Shown here piece by piece: positions 35,739-46,990 of a stretch of 64,000 nucleotides of DNA. The notes beneath the pieces are model-generated. The model was not told the DNA's origin. It saw only the letters and a list, made by a program, of their open reading frames with translations, and searched no databases. Made by a program: the position numbers and the translations under genes. Numbering within the stretch: the stretch's first letter is position 1; every line of letters begins with the position of its first letter. Origin of the DNA: Sipunculus nudus (Eukaryota > Annelida > Sipuncula > Golfingiida > Sipunculidae); the NCBI GenBank assembly GCA_026874595.1, contig CM049306.1, forward strand, positions 85,652,142-85,716,141. The letters run 5' to 3'.

Positions 35739-38700
35739 CAAAGACTCTTTTATAGACTGACTTGTACATTAAGGCCAAGGTAGGTGCACCATGGCACGGC
35801 AGTCTTTGCATATTACACGGCCTGCGCGGACAGCTGCTGGCACTAGGCCAATATTCTTTCAAAATGGGGACAATGACCAGTGAAAGCGGGGATGTTAGCG
35901 AAGTTTTTATGCTTGGCACGGCGCCAGTTATACACAGTCTGCCTGGTGGCAGTCTACGGCGAATACTGCTCGTGCAAGCAGTGGTTGACTGAAATAGACT
36001 AGTTGAAGTGTTGTTCGGACACCACTTATAAGGAGTGTAGCACGGGGCAAGTGCATACCATATTTATACATGAAGTTACCATGTTTTGTGTTGTGATAAG
36101 CAGGGAGATATAGATTTTTTATGATACGCGAACAAGTAAGAAATGTTCAAACATTGTTTAAAAATGCAAATTTGTCTATTGTTAGTATTCAGCAGCATGA
36201 TATCAGTCCGTACTTCCAGGTGCAAAGTAATACTACCAGGAGCTTGGCTTTGTTCATGAATTAAAATACATATTCAGCAGCGCGAGTCGTCGTAAATGAA
36301 AAACCGTCTCAGGGGTGCATAGCTAGAACAAAAGTAATCCATATGTATGTATTTCGAGGCACGCAGAGATGTGATAACCCAACACGTCTGAGAAAAGTTT
36401 TATTGACGTAATAATTCCTATGTGCCTCTATGAAAAATCATAAATTCAAGAAGGCCTTGAGTATAACTTGATTAACTGTAATATGTGGTTATATTTTCGT
36501 CCCTCCTGATTCGTGAAGTATTCGACTTTTAGTATTATCTTTTATCCTTTGTGTTTCCTTTAGAAACCTAAGTATAACTCGGCATAAACCCCCCTGGCCT
36601 GAGCCGTGGGAGGCACTTTCTTAAACATAGACGTCACTACTAAAACGATTATGATTAAATAATAAGGAGATGAAATGAATGAAAACACTTTGAGGATGGA
36701 AGGCCTTCTTTAGTTACTTGCGTTGTTATTACCTGGGTTGTTTTTATTCCTGAGTTATTGGGCTGTCTTCTGACGTCATCTGAAACTTCTCGGGAGTGTA
36801 GTGCTCGATAATGGTTTACCAAAAATAAAGGACTTCCCGTTCCTGCCATAAGTGACATTTTAACACCTCATAATTTTCTCTGTATTTTCTAGGTGATTCA
36901 AAAGTACTCGTATTTCATAATTTATTAATAACAAGAAATTCAGGAGCGAATTAGAAATAATGTTTTATATGTTCATATTTATTTTACTTTAAGTGTAGTA
37001 TTTACGAAAAACTCAGCATGTGACCCAGATAAACATATATAAAATTTAGTCTGATGTAATATTAAAGGCCTGGTGTTCTAGTCAATATTTTATCACAAAC
37101 AGGCGCACACACACAATCACACACACAGACTTACAAATCTGATATATTACGTCAGTGATAATGCACGCTAAATACAAAGTTGGCTTTGTTTAGATTTTCG
37201 ACGACTGACCGCACCCAGGTCTCAGTGGCAGGGATTGTGTTAGCCACAACAAGGCCCCCTCACAGGGAGTTCCCGGACCTCAGCGATTCAGGGATGATAA
37301 ACGAAGCATACTGTGGCCTGAGTGGTTGGTAGTTTGCAGGATGAACTGTAACGCCTAAAAACGACATTGTCGGACTGAGGACCCGATTCAACACACATGG
37401 CTTGTTAGTGGCCAGCTGTATTGGTTGGTTATAAAAACACCATGGAGTGTGACATGACGAAGTTCTAATCCCGACCAGCTGAATGACGGGAAATATTACC
37501 GACTCCCCGAATATCAGGCAAATTCTCCTCACGCGATATCTCGTCTATGAAGGGGAAAGATCTGTGCCAATCAATGTGCACAAGGCACTATTTTCAGTAG
37601 AACGCAAGCTGTATCACCTGGAAATTGAAAATTACAATAATTAAGGCATTGGAGCAAATATAGAACATACATTGACACCTTTTATTTCAAATATATCAGT
37701 TATAAAGAATATGATTGTCTGTTTGTTTTTTACATGTCGTAAAACTCGGGGAACTACATTGATATCGGTGACGTAATGGTGTAAATGTGTACAAACAATA
37801 GCACGTGCCACACGGTTAAGGCATGTGTTTGGTAAATTGGCGTGATTCTGGGGTGACAGGTGACGTCCAGGTGCATGTAGTCCGCCATGTTTGTATACAG
37901 TGGTTGCCCTAGCAATCCAGGTCAAATTCGCTGAAGTTCCGTGTATTGTCCTCGTCCCCTTGCAGGGATCTATCATTGTCTCAATAAAACTTTCCTGTAC
38001 AAAGATTGTATCAGGCAGTAGGAATGCGGCATTACGCGTAATGCGCATGCTCGAAGGAAAGTTATATTAGTTATATTTGTGTGAATCCAGGAGACGTTAA
38101 CTTGCTGTTGATCCTAAGTTTGATTACCTCTTACAAGAAAACCTGATGACATGTGAAGTGGTCTCTATGACAATTGTTTTTTGTGTTAATAGCCCTAGAT
38201 CTCTGACGCTACTTCATTCACCCCTACTCCGTTACTCCGACCACTTGAATCTGTCAAAGGGGCAATTAGAAGCACTTGCGGTACACACTGTAATATCATT
38301 TGCTGCAGTATTGGTTTTGCTTTTTTGTGCATGCTGTATTCTGTGAGAAGACACAGGCTTATTATACAGATGCGGCTTTCTTGGAATTTATTTCTCATGG
38401 GAGAAGATTACTTGTTCATATGATAAAATCCAGGAAAGCTTTCTCGTGAGAAAGGAATTTCTGCTCAAAGCAGACGAATGCCATATATAAATTACTGTAC
38501 TTGCAATGCTTTCTTACGCGCGTTTCTTTTTCTGTTCAAAGGAGAAGATTGAAATTAGTAGTTTTTTTCTGCAATACGGTTTAATGTGAGCATAGTTTCT
38601 TCAGTGATTTATACGATATTAGAAAACAAATGTATGAGACAAAGCCGATAGGACTCGAAAACGTTTTTAGGAATTTGGAGGCTGGCGGTTGGTTCTGTTA

Positions 38701-38754
38701 CTCGCAATCATATTACTGGGTACACATTCATGGTAAATACACGAATTATGATAC
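35739..38754. other. Noncoding stretch with chance frames
   Basis: Frames at 35762-35992 (plus), 37260-37532 and 37641-38048 (minus) show no domain, no good start context and no splice signals. Nothing else supported. Confidence 0.4.
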
Positions 38755-39619
38755 TGTTACAGATGTCTCTTTTATTGTATGCAGCACTCTTACGTGTGTA
38801 TGTGCAGCACTAGCATTGGCCGTTGCTATGGCGGCATAGTCCGGCCCACGCAAGGGGTCTGACGTGTAAACAGCGGTCATGCTAGTCTGGGGCTTTCTCG
38901 CCTGGCCGAGCCGGGCCGGCAACCATGTGAACCCTGATATGTAGAAACACAGCATTCGTTGTTCTAGATGTTTCCTGTAACGTGTGTACTATTGAGTTCT
39001 TTTGATTGTTCGGAAAATGGAAAGTTCTCGGCTTGAGGTGAAAAGGTATAAATAAGGGGCTGTGTTTTAGAGCCGACAGAGAGGAGAGAAATGTTCCAGC
39101 GGACACAGAAGAGTGTAGGTCAGTTTGTGGACCTTTTCTGATAATTGCGGCAGTAATAGCTTTTCTTCGAATTAGTAACGGATTTTATATAGTCTTCAGT
39201 TTGCCTATGGGATCACTGCCAGTATTTCACTTTTGGATTACAACAAATTGATTTTGTGATTGAACTTGACTGTTATTCTCTGAGAAGATTTATGTGAACT
39301 GTTCATCTGGATTATATGCTTTAAAGGAATTTTTAGTGGTGGTATCACGGTACTGTACACTTTATTTATTTACTTGTATTGATTTGCAGTTGTACTGTAG
39401 TTATACTGTGTAATTGTATTGATTTAGTGTATTGTAATGTTAGGATTGTTTTGAGAATAAATTATGGTTATTTGTTAACAAAAAACCAATGACTTCTTTA
39501 TTCATTCCCCTAGATATTTCACGCTGCTTAGTTTTACAGAATCTGATTTTTTTTTATCTCCATTACAAAATTATTGTTCGTCACGACTACGTGATCTGTT
39601 GGTATTTGGTTCCGTAACA
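38755..39619 (+). mobile_element. Solo LTR of an LTR retrotransposon
   Basis: The segment starts TGTTAC and ends GTAACA, the classic TG...CA termini with a 6-bp inverted repeat, and is flanked by ATAC on both sides (38751-38754 and 39620-39623) as a target duplication. Within it, in the right order, are a strong TATA box (TATAAATAAG, 39047-39056) and an AATAAA signal (39456-39461), marking U3, R and U5. No internal region or second LTR was seen, so it is probably a recombination product. Length 865 bp is within the normal LTR range. Confidence 0.7.
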
Positions 39620-39664
39620 ATACGAGTAATATATATACGAGTAACAGTTCACTGAAAATTCTTT

Positions 39665-40085
39665 GGCTCAGAGGTATAGCATGCTGTGGCTCAGGGGTAG
39701 AGCACAGGACTCAAGGCCGGGAGATCGTGGGTTCGAATCCCAGCCGTGAGATTTTTTACGGTCGATCCCCGCCCAACTTTAGCGCTCTACAGGCTTAATG
39801 GTAAGGCCATGCCCAACGGCCATGATTGCACTCACATATGAGTGCGCCTTTCGGGGGTTCTTCGGTTGTATGACACGGGACGATTACGCACCCAGGGCCC
39901 GCAGGTGCAATAATCATCGGGCCTAGTTAACGCCAGGATAAAAAATGAGAGGAAGCGTGTGATACTGCCCTGTCACGTAGTCCGAAACCGGAGTGGAATT
40001 CTGCAGATGTACATATATACGTAGTTAAGTTAGCATTAAAAAATTAAAGCGGTTACCTCCAACAACAACAAAATATTTTAAAAAA
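39665..40085 (+). repeat. tRNA-headed SINE with conserved body and AAC tail
   Basis: A box TGGCTCAGGGGTAGAGCA (39687-39704) and perfect B box GGTTCGAATCC (39730-39740); the A-box segment is tandemly duplicated just upstream (GGCTCAGAGGTATAGCATGC). The head does not fold as a tRNA. The body has GCACTCACATATGAGTGCG and ATCATCGGGCCTAGTTAACG, and the 3' end is CAACAACAACAAAATA, a simple-repeat tail. Confidence 0.65.
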
Positions 40086-40182
40086 AGAAAAGAAAAAATT
40101 AAAATAAAAAGTTCACTGAAATTGTATCATTTGCTTTCATTGGCCCAGTGTGGGGTGAACAAATTAGTAATTTTCCTTATCT

Positions 40183-40400
40183 TTAGCTCACATGCATGTG
40201 GGCTTTTCAATGGTCTGGCATCTGTCCGCCGTCTGTCCATTGTTATGTCACGTAACTATTCTCAGTAAGACTTGTATAGTTTCCCATCAAGTTGTATTCC
40301 AACATATATCGGACCGAGTGCGCCGTATAAATTTAGCAAAACCCTCTTGTCGGACTTTAAGAACATTATACTGGTCATTAGACTTTTTGAAAATAATTAA
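40183..40400 (+). repeat. Second member of the AGCTCA/GTCCGTC dispersed repeat
   Basis: Begins TTTAGCTCACATGCATG followed by CTGTCCGCCGTCTGTCC, parallel to 10250-10370. The remainder is diverged. Confidence 0.4.
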
Positions 40401-42428
40401 ATAAGTTATTCAGACCATCACTTAAATGTTCACCGAACTGGTGCATATTAGTCACAACTGCTTTCCTTCCAGCAATGATCAAGTATTTTTCAACAAATTT
40501 TGCTCGCATGTATACCTAAGTAACGCTGTTGCTCTGATGATTTTGGTGGAACCACTTGCAATTTTCACCTCGTAACAAGCATTTTTGTCATGTAATCAGC
40601 TTTTGGAAACAGCGGTCATGAATGCATGCTCAAGACTAATAAACAGACAGATGTTGTTTTCGTTATATGCATAATGATCAGAGGTAAGCATTGGGTCCTT
40701 TGGCCAATGTTTTCTCCGTACCCTACCAATGGCCAGGAGAGCGGATAGAGGGTCCAATCACAAGCATGGCTTGTGTCATTAATATCAACCAGGACCCGTT
40801 ACTTACAGCCTGGCACAGAAACAGTCTCCGCTTTGTTCAGATCGGCCAGGACCTAACTTGGCTTGTTTTCTGTATACTTTACATATACTAAACGGGTACG
40901 GACTGTACATTATAAAGCTTGTGTCCTGTTTTGGTGTTCTTCTGAAGTTGTTCAGGTTAGTAAACGTTCTCTTCTGCTTTCTCTGCTGTGCCCTGGGCAT
41001 CCTTCAGGTCAGAGGACCTTTCCTTATATATACTATTTTTTATGTTTTCTAAATGTGTAATATTTTATACATTATTTAATTATATATGCAAATATAATAT
41101 ATATATATATGGTTAAGGTTTAGTCTTGCAGCCACAGACGGCGACAAATATATCACTTTACTACATGTATTTAATATTATTAAATGAGTGATTGCTCTGT
41201 TGACATATAGGATCACAATTATAAACGCACATCTGTGAAAACTCAAGTGTTACGAAGTATAACCACTTCGGGTTCTTTAAGGAAACCATCCCAGAATTCT
41301 AACCTCATCATAAAACGTTATTGTACCCGCTTTACGGTCCGACCAATCTCAATTCTTCCAGCTCGGTCCCAACTTACCCTCTTCATCCAGAAGCCCTTAT
41401 CTGGCGCCCCGCTGCGAGACCCTCTTGTGTTTGTGTTCTCTTGCTTGCTCGAGGGCATTCAAGGGGAGACAAGATTAAATGTTTACCAGGAGATCACATA
41501 GCCGGCTGACATACCACTTGACGTGCTAACAATAGAACGAAGAAATATTTATTTTCTCAAATATCGTGTGGCCCATTTTGAGCGTTTATATCATGAGAAG
41601 CCAGAGAGCTATGCGGAGTATTATGTCGTATCCAAACGGACATATTAAATCCAGTCACTCTGTAATTTGTATATTTACAAACAGCGACAGTGAGTAACTT
41701 TTAATCGATTTCTCGCTCCTGTCATGGTAGTGTCGATTTCAACGCCGCCTGCGACCTGCGATTTACGACTGAACTCGCGAATAGGATGTGTAAATAAAGT
41801 TGTCCGAATGCAAAGGGTATTGGATATTTCACCATTTTGTATACTTGCTCTGATGGGACCAAGTATAAATATGTTCAACGGTTATGACCAATGTTTTCTG
41901 GTGCTTACTTTAGTTTAAGGATTTAGTGAAGTTGTCAGGAATTCGGATTTTTTTAATGAAATTTCGTTGATTCCTATATGTACGGGCCTGGGAAACATAA
42001 AACTAGTACCGGTAATTTACATATTTGTAGTCACATAAAGAAAATTCGCAATATTGAATAAAACCGACGGTTTTGGACAGAGGATTCTCAGCATTACACA
42101 CTTTATTACATGTAAACTCTAATAATACTTCTATAATCTGAAGTCGCCTTAGTTGATATATCTCACCTTATGTCTAAAAGGAAGCCATAGTCCAAGATAT
42201 TGCTTTGGTTGCATAATAGAAAGGTTAAAATATCGAATGAGTTAAGCAGACAGTACTACTGAAATGGATATGCAGCCTAATAATTATTGGGGAATTAACA
42301 AAAAATACAAAAAGAAAAATTCTTCAAACAAAATTTTCCCATATTTGAAACCACGTGAAAAAGATTACGCTTGGAAATCCGAAGAAGTACCTTAATTACA
42401 ATAGGCTGCGTCCAGTCTTGTAAATCTT
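40401..42428. other. Noncoding stretch with chance frames
   Basis: Several overlapping 60-90 codon frames (40691-41060, 41235-41509, 41675-41918) lie on both strands with no domain content. Confidence 0.4.
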
Positions 42429-42466
42429 TATACACTAAGATACAGGTTTTTATATCTTAGTGTATA
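42429..42466. repeat. Perfect 14-bp stem hairpin
   Basis: TATACACTAAGATA and TATCTTAGTGTATA are exact inverted copies with a 10-base loop. Too short for a standard pre-miRNA; function unknown. Confidence 0.6.
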
Positions 42467-44994
42467 TATCAGTGAGCCAGATACCACTAGTACCTCACTA
42501 GTCGGACATTGAGTATCATAGTGAAAAATTGGCTTCACTCGGCCCTTCCACCGGAAGTACAGTGGTATACACAAATATTTACGGAGTGAAGTGTATTAGG
42601 GTTAGTCATTGGTCATAGTATTCCAATTTACCACACACAACTTTCACACCATATACTGAATAAAAATAGACACTTCAATATAAGCTCTGCGATTACTAAC
42701 GAAAATAACCAGTGTAGCCTATACTTTTCCACTTTTCATGAGGCGATGCTTCCATAAAGTGTGATTAATAGATTGACACCTTTAGTGGTGACATTGAAAT
42801 GAGCAGTGAATTGACGATAGGTGGTCCATCCTTGTCCGTTCTTATGGAAATATTTATTTAGGACAGGGTGTGTCACTGGACCATAACTGCTGCATGCTGC
42901 CCTTGATTGCACACCCGACCCAAAAGTGTGAAAGATATGAAACAGAATATATGTGGTCGAGGTGGTCTTTAACGAGGCTTTGTCTGTAATCTATACCGTG
43001 TGGTTCCTACTTTACAAGGTGCGCCGTAGAAAGGATGTCTTTCCTAAAGTTATACCCGCTCTGTTTAACTTGTTGCAACACCTGCGTAATAAGACACCGG
43101 TCCGGGAGCATATTTGATAGCCCGCGGTGAAGCTATCAAGTTGACAGCAGGGCGCCCCGTCAGGTAGTATTCATCTATTGGTCATGTTTATTCACATGGC
43201 TATCGTTTTGGGTTTATTGGAAGTTTTAAGGTGTAAGTTTACACATCAGTGTATAGGGTGCGAAAATATCGTCAGGTGTATAATTTAAATTAGTTTACCT
43301 AACCATGATGTTTTTATAACCCCGTACCTCTTTTGATTTACAGTTTCACAAGTGTCAAGTAGCTCCTGTATATTGTTGTACGTGATAGCACTTTGAAATG
43401 GCGTATTGTCAGACCCGAAAGTATTTTATCATGGTTCAGATGACAGGGGTCTTATCATAATACCTAGCCTAATAACATATATATATATATATATAACCTG
43501 TATGCCCTTGTTAATTTTCATTCTTGTCGAGGATAGGACGTATATAGCCCAGTGATTTTTGCCTAGACCTTCAAATGGCTCGCAGTAGGATGTACGCTAG
43601 AGCCTAACAGGTAGAACAATGAAACTCGACAGAACCTTGTGGATATCTGCTCTAACATTTAACAACGGGTAATCACTTTTAATTTTTTTTTCTATAACCC
43701 CATGCCTATAGTTAGAGTCCAGGTTAATAACAGCATATTCTTATCGCATGTTTGTTTTATCTTTTCACAATGAATTGGCTTATCATTTACAAATGCACTT
43801 TAATCCGTAACAGTTAAACAAGTGCCCTGTCTTAAATATTGATGCTCCAAGTTAATTGGACAACCGTCCCCATGTCTGTTGTTGTGTCTTTCCATCTTTT
43901 CAGCCTTGTTATCAAAGGATCTAGAGGTGGTACTTTGGAAAAATAACTGTAATACTGATAATTAGTAAAAGTTTGCCCTGATTAATATTTGCAGAATAAC
44001 TTTGTCATCTGTTTATACATCTGTCTGTCGGAATGTCGATATGCAGCGCCAAAAAGGTCGACGTTTGTTACTATTAAGAAAAATGTGTCTTGAGGGGAGA
44101 CAGAGCTGATCTTAATGAAGTCCTCCCATTGAGACGTGCAATGTCTATACTAGTGTAGTTCATTGTTCAAAAGCAACCTTTAAGGATACCTGGATCAAAC
44201 AGAGTCAAGATTTCAGTGTCAGTATATAGAAAATTAATCATGGCTTAACCATAGAGAATCATGCATGCTCTGAGGTCATTTCTGCATGTGTGGTCGCTGT
44301 TTTGTTTACTTGCTTTCATCTTTGGCCGTTTTCCTAATAAGCGCGAGTTTACCCCGTAGAAGGTTCTATAATCTGCATGCCTCTTAAATCTGGTAACTTA
44401 TAATGGTCAAGACAAATGTGCTTAGGTCCCTATGTATGTCAACACAAGAGTGACGCATCCCGCGACATCGCTGATTACAGGGCATGTGGTAAGTGTAGAG
44501 ACAGGGGTGGGCCCACACACGTGAAGTTTACACACCGTGGTGGACCGAAGGAATGTTCAGGTCAGGGACCTTTAACACTCAACAAAACTGATGAAAGTCC
44601 GGAGTACAGAGAAAACGTCAGTTTTACTTACCATCCTGTATATGTGTTACATTCTACGTTAAAGAATTCATGAAAACGTATTTATTCTCAATCTCGTTTC
44701 TCTTCTTCAGCGAGGAAGACCTCCACTTAAAACTAATGCACTTTTACGAATCATTTTGACATAGTAATTCCGACACCTGCTTCAGTATATCTCCTGCGGT
44801 ATATACAGGTAGAAGAGGGTACACGCGGAAGTCTGCACCTGAGTGTTCGTTATATTCTTTTTCAATTGTGGCTAATATATGTTACATATGGCACGTGACA
44901 TTTATGTGGTCTTTGATATTGAAAATGGCATGTAATAGATGCGTTGAATGGTTGTTCCTTCCTCTAATCCTTATGAATATCTTTTATATTGTAG
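42467..44994. other. Noncoding stretch; may hold the 5' UTR exon of the coiled-coil gene
   Basis: A donor-like GCATGTG|GTAAGTG occurs after 44488 and could pair with the acceptor at 44994, but this link is only a guess. The frame 44416-44673 crosses that donor and has no recognisable domain. Confidence 0.3.
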
Positions 44995-45002
44995 AAGACA
45001 AC

Positions 45003-46724
45003 ATGGCCACCACTTCCTGTAACAGCATGCCGATTATCCCGGGAGGCCTTGGGGATATTACAGAGGTTGCTGAGGAACCTGATCATGCTCGGGTCTCGGA
45101 GACCCATCACGTCAACGAGGAGTCCGTAACCAAGACGACTGTGGCGTTTGATAAACTAACAGAGGATTCAGTGTTGTGGTGTAAAAAATACAAGGCTCGT
45201 CTGAAGGATGCGTTTTTGGCAGTGCACGGTCGTTCCTCACGGCAGAATTCTGAAGACTCCTCAACTGCATCCCCTGCTGAAAATCGTCCAACCGCTCCGT
45301 ACAGTTTTTACGGTAATTATACTACCGGTGGTGCTAAGATAACGGCGCGGGCGCCCAGTCGCGAAATTTCCTACGAGGAAGAGCTGCAACAAAGACAGCA
45401 GCAATTGATGGACGCCATGCTTTATTGGCAAGAAAAATACAAGGATTTAAAATCTGAAAATAATCGCTTGATTACAAGCATACAGCAGTGTGAGGAAAAT
45501 TGTATTCAAGTGTTTGAGGGGCTGAATAAGGATTTCAACGAAACTATCAAGCAGCTCAAAGTACAACTTTCAAGTATCATAGATTACGCCGACGAGATTA
45601 CGCGAGAACGGAACACGATGGAACGTGATCTTCGTCAGAGTCTCCGAAAAGCTAGAGAACAAACACGGAGACTTGACACGCGTATATCAGCTGATCGTTT
45701 AGAAATACAACGACTACGGTCGCTCTGTCGCCGAATAGAAGTAGACAAGGATACACTAACCACTGAACACAATCGTTTAAAGGAGGAAAACCACGCCCTC
45801 CAAGAGAAGATCAAAATGTTAAAGTCAACTGAAACATCACCGTCGCCAAAGATCGATGAAATGGAAACTGTAAACACAAGGTATATGGTCCAAGAGAAAG
45901 GGTGCGACAATTACGCATTGCTACTAGAGATGGCGCTGCAACAGTTACAGGTGTACGAGGAACGCTTACGTAATCAATGCAAACCCTGCCGCCGAACCAG
46001 GCAAAACAGTTACAGTATTATGTCTGATTCTGACAACCCTCTGTGCATGTCTATAGTCAGTTCATTGTCCGACTGCCACAAAATAAGTGTTGCTGATCAA
46101 GACGATGTTTTCTCAGACTCTCCAACGGGGAGCCTGAAGGCTGGGACAGTGGATAGCATGTCCTTGGACTCTGTCAGTCCTGATCGGACATCGGACGGTA
46201 AAAGTATGTCAGACACACACAGTGAAACAGACTCAGATCCCAAATCCAGCTTCAGCAAAACTAGTCCAAGAAACCTGTCAGATGATCATTTGAGCAAAGG
46301 TTACCACTCTCCTCAAACTCACAGAAGTCAGTCTTCTCTTGATAGACCCACCTTAGAAAGGCGTCTTGTGCCTTCTCTTGCTCTTCAGCGTTCATCAAGC
46401 GAACATGACGAACGTTCGTTCAGACCCTCGGTGACTTCAATAATATCAAACGCCAGTACCACGCACGAGGATAAACCCAGCACGGCCAGCGTGTCGAGTT
46501 TCGGTGTTCTCCGACAGAGGAGGGGTGGTATCGTTAACATCCCACCGGAATTACCAGACATGGGTTGTCAGAAGGGCAAAAAGCAAACCTGGGGCCGGGA
46601 TTTAATTGCTAAAATGAAAAAGAAAAATGCAAATGTTGAGAAAAATGAAGATAAACAAGGTGTTCATTTTTGGCACCGAAGCAAATCCCGATCTGTAAAA
46701 GAGAGAGGAGAAAAACAACCCTGA
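45003..46724 (+). CDS. Coiled-coil, Ser-rich cytoplasmic-type protein, single coding exon
   Basis: The open frame extends upstream to 44868, but I start at the ATG at 45003: it has a good context (CAACATGG) and a splice acceptor (TTTTATATTGTAG, ending 44994) sits 8 bases before it, so the upstream frame is intron. Product 573 residues. Residues 1-120 are low-complexity with an acidic start; about 123-275 form a long charged coiled coil (EEELQQRQQQLMDAM to LKEENHALQEKIKML), and about 290-325 a second helical piece. About 335-520 is Ser/Thr/Asp-rich and probably disordered and phosphorylated. The C-terminal 50 residues are strongly basic (GRDLIAKMKKKN, HRSKSRSVKERG). There is no signal peptide or membrane segment after the chosen start. 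An AATAAA at 46985-46990 suits a 260-base 3' UTR. A long, domain-rich, codon-like frame makes this a real gene; I do not recognise the family. A scaffold or cytoskeleton-associated role is plausible but unproven. Confidence 0.8.
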   Translation: MATTSCNSMPIIPGGLGDITEVAEEPDHARVSETHHVNEESVTKTTVAFDKLTEDSVLWCKKYKARLKDAFLAVHGRSSRQNSEDSSTASPAENRPTAPYSFYGNYTTGGAKITARAPSREISYEEELQQRQQQLMDAMLYWQEKYKDLKSENNRLITSIQQCEENCIQVFEGLNKDFNETIKQLKVQLSSIIDYADEITRERNTMERDLRQSLRKAREQTRRLDTRISADRLEIQRLRSLCRRIEVDKDTLTTEHNRLKEENHALQEKIKMLKSTETSPSPKIDEMETVNTRYMVQEKGCDNYALLLEMALQQLQVYEERLRNQCKPCRRTRQNSYSIMSDSDNPLCMSIVSSLSDCHKISVADQDDVFSDSPTGSLKAGTVDSMSLDSVSPDRTSDGKSMSDTHSETDSDPKSSFSKTSPRNLSDDHLSKGYHSPQTHRSQSSLDRPTLERRLVPSLALQRSSSEHDERSFRPSVTSIISNASTTHEDKPSTASVSSFGVLRQRRGGIVNIPPELPDMGCQKGKKQTWGRDLIAKMKKKNANVEKNEDKQGVHFWHRSKSRSVKERGEKQP

Positions 46725-46984
46725 AACTGAACTACATTGATCCCATTGATCAGATTATCTTACATACTGAGCTATCATTACACCTTTTAATTAAAATTTA
46801 ATGATTTTACTCTTAAATTTGATCATTTCATGCCATGAATATTACAACCATCGCGAAACTCCTTTTGTTTTAAATATATTTTTTTCATATAAATGTTTTA
46901 TGTGCTTAAATTTTTGGCTGTCTTCATTTTAATTACGTTGTATGAATGTTGCTGCATATAAATTTATGCGAGTTCCCCTGAAGA

Positions 46985-46990
46985 AATAAA
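46985..46990 (+). terminator. Poly(A) signal of the coiled-coil gene
   Basis: AATAAA about 260 bases after the stop codon; the following sequence is A-rich. Confidence 0.5.

Noticed and set aside
37641-38048. 135-codon minus-strand frame
   Set aside because: Random-looking composition, no domain, no homologous text recognised.
39681-39750. Functional tRNA gene (strong A and B boxes)
   Set aside because: The acceptor and anticodon stems do not pair, and a SINE body with a simple tail follows. The same reasoning applies to the heads near 690, 1475, 27400 and 28715.
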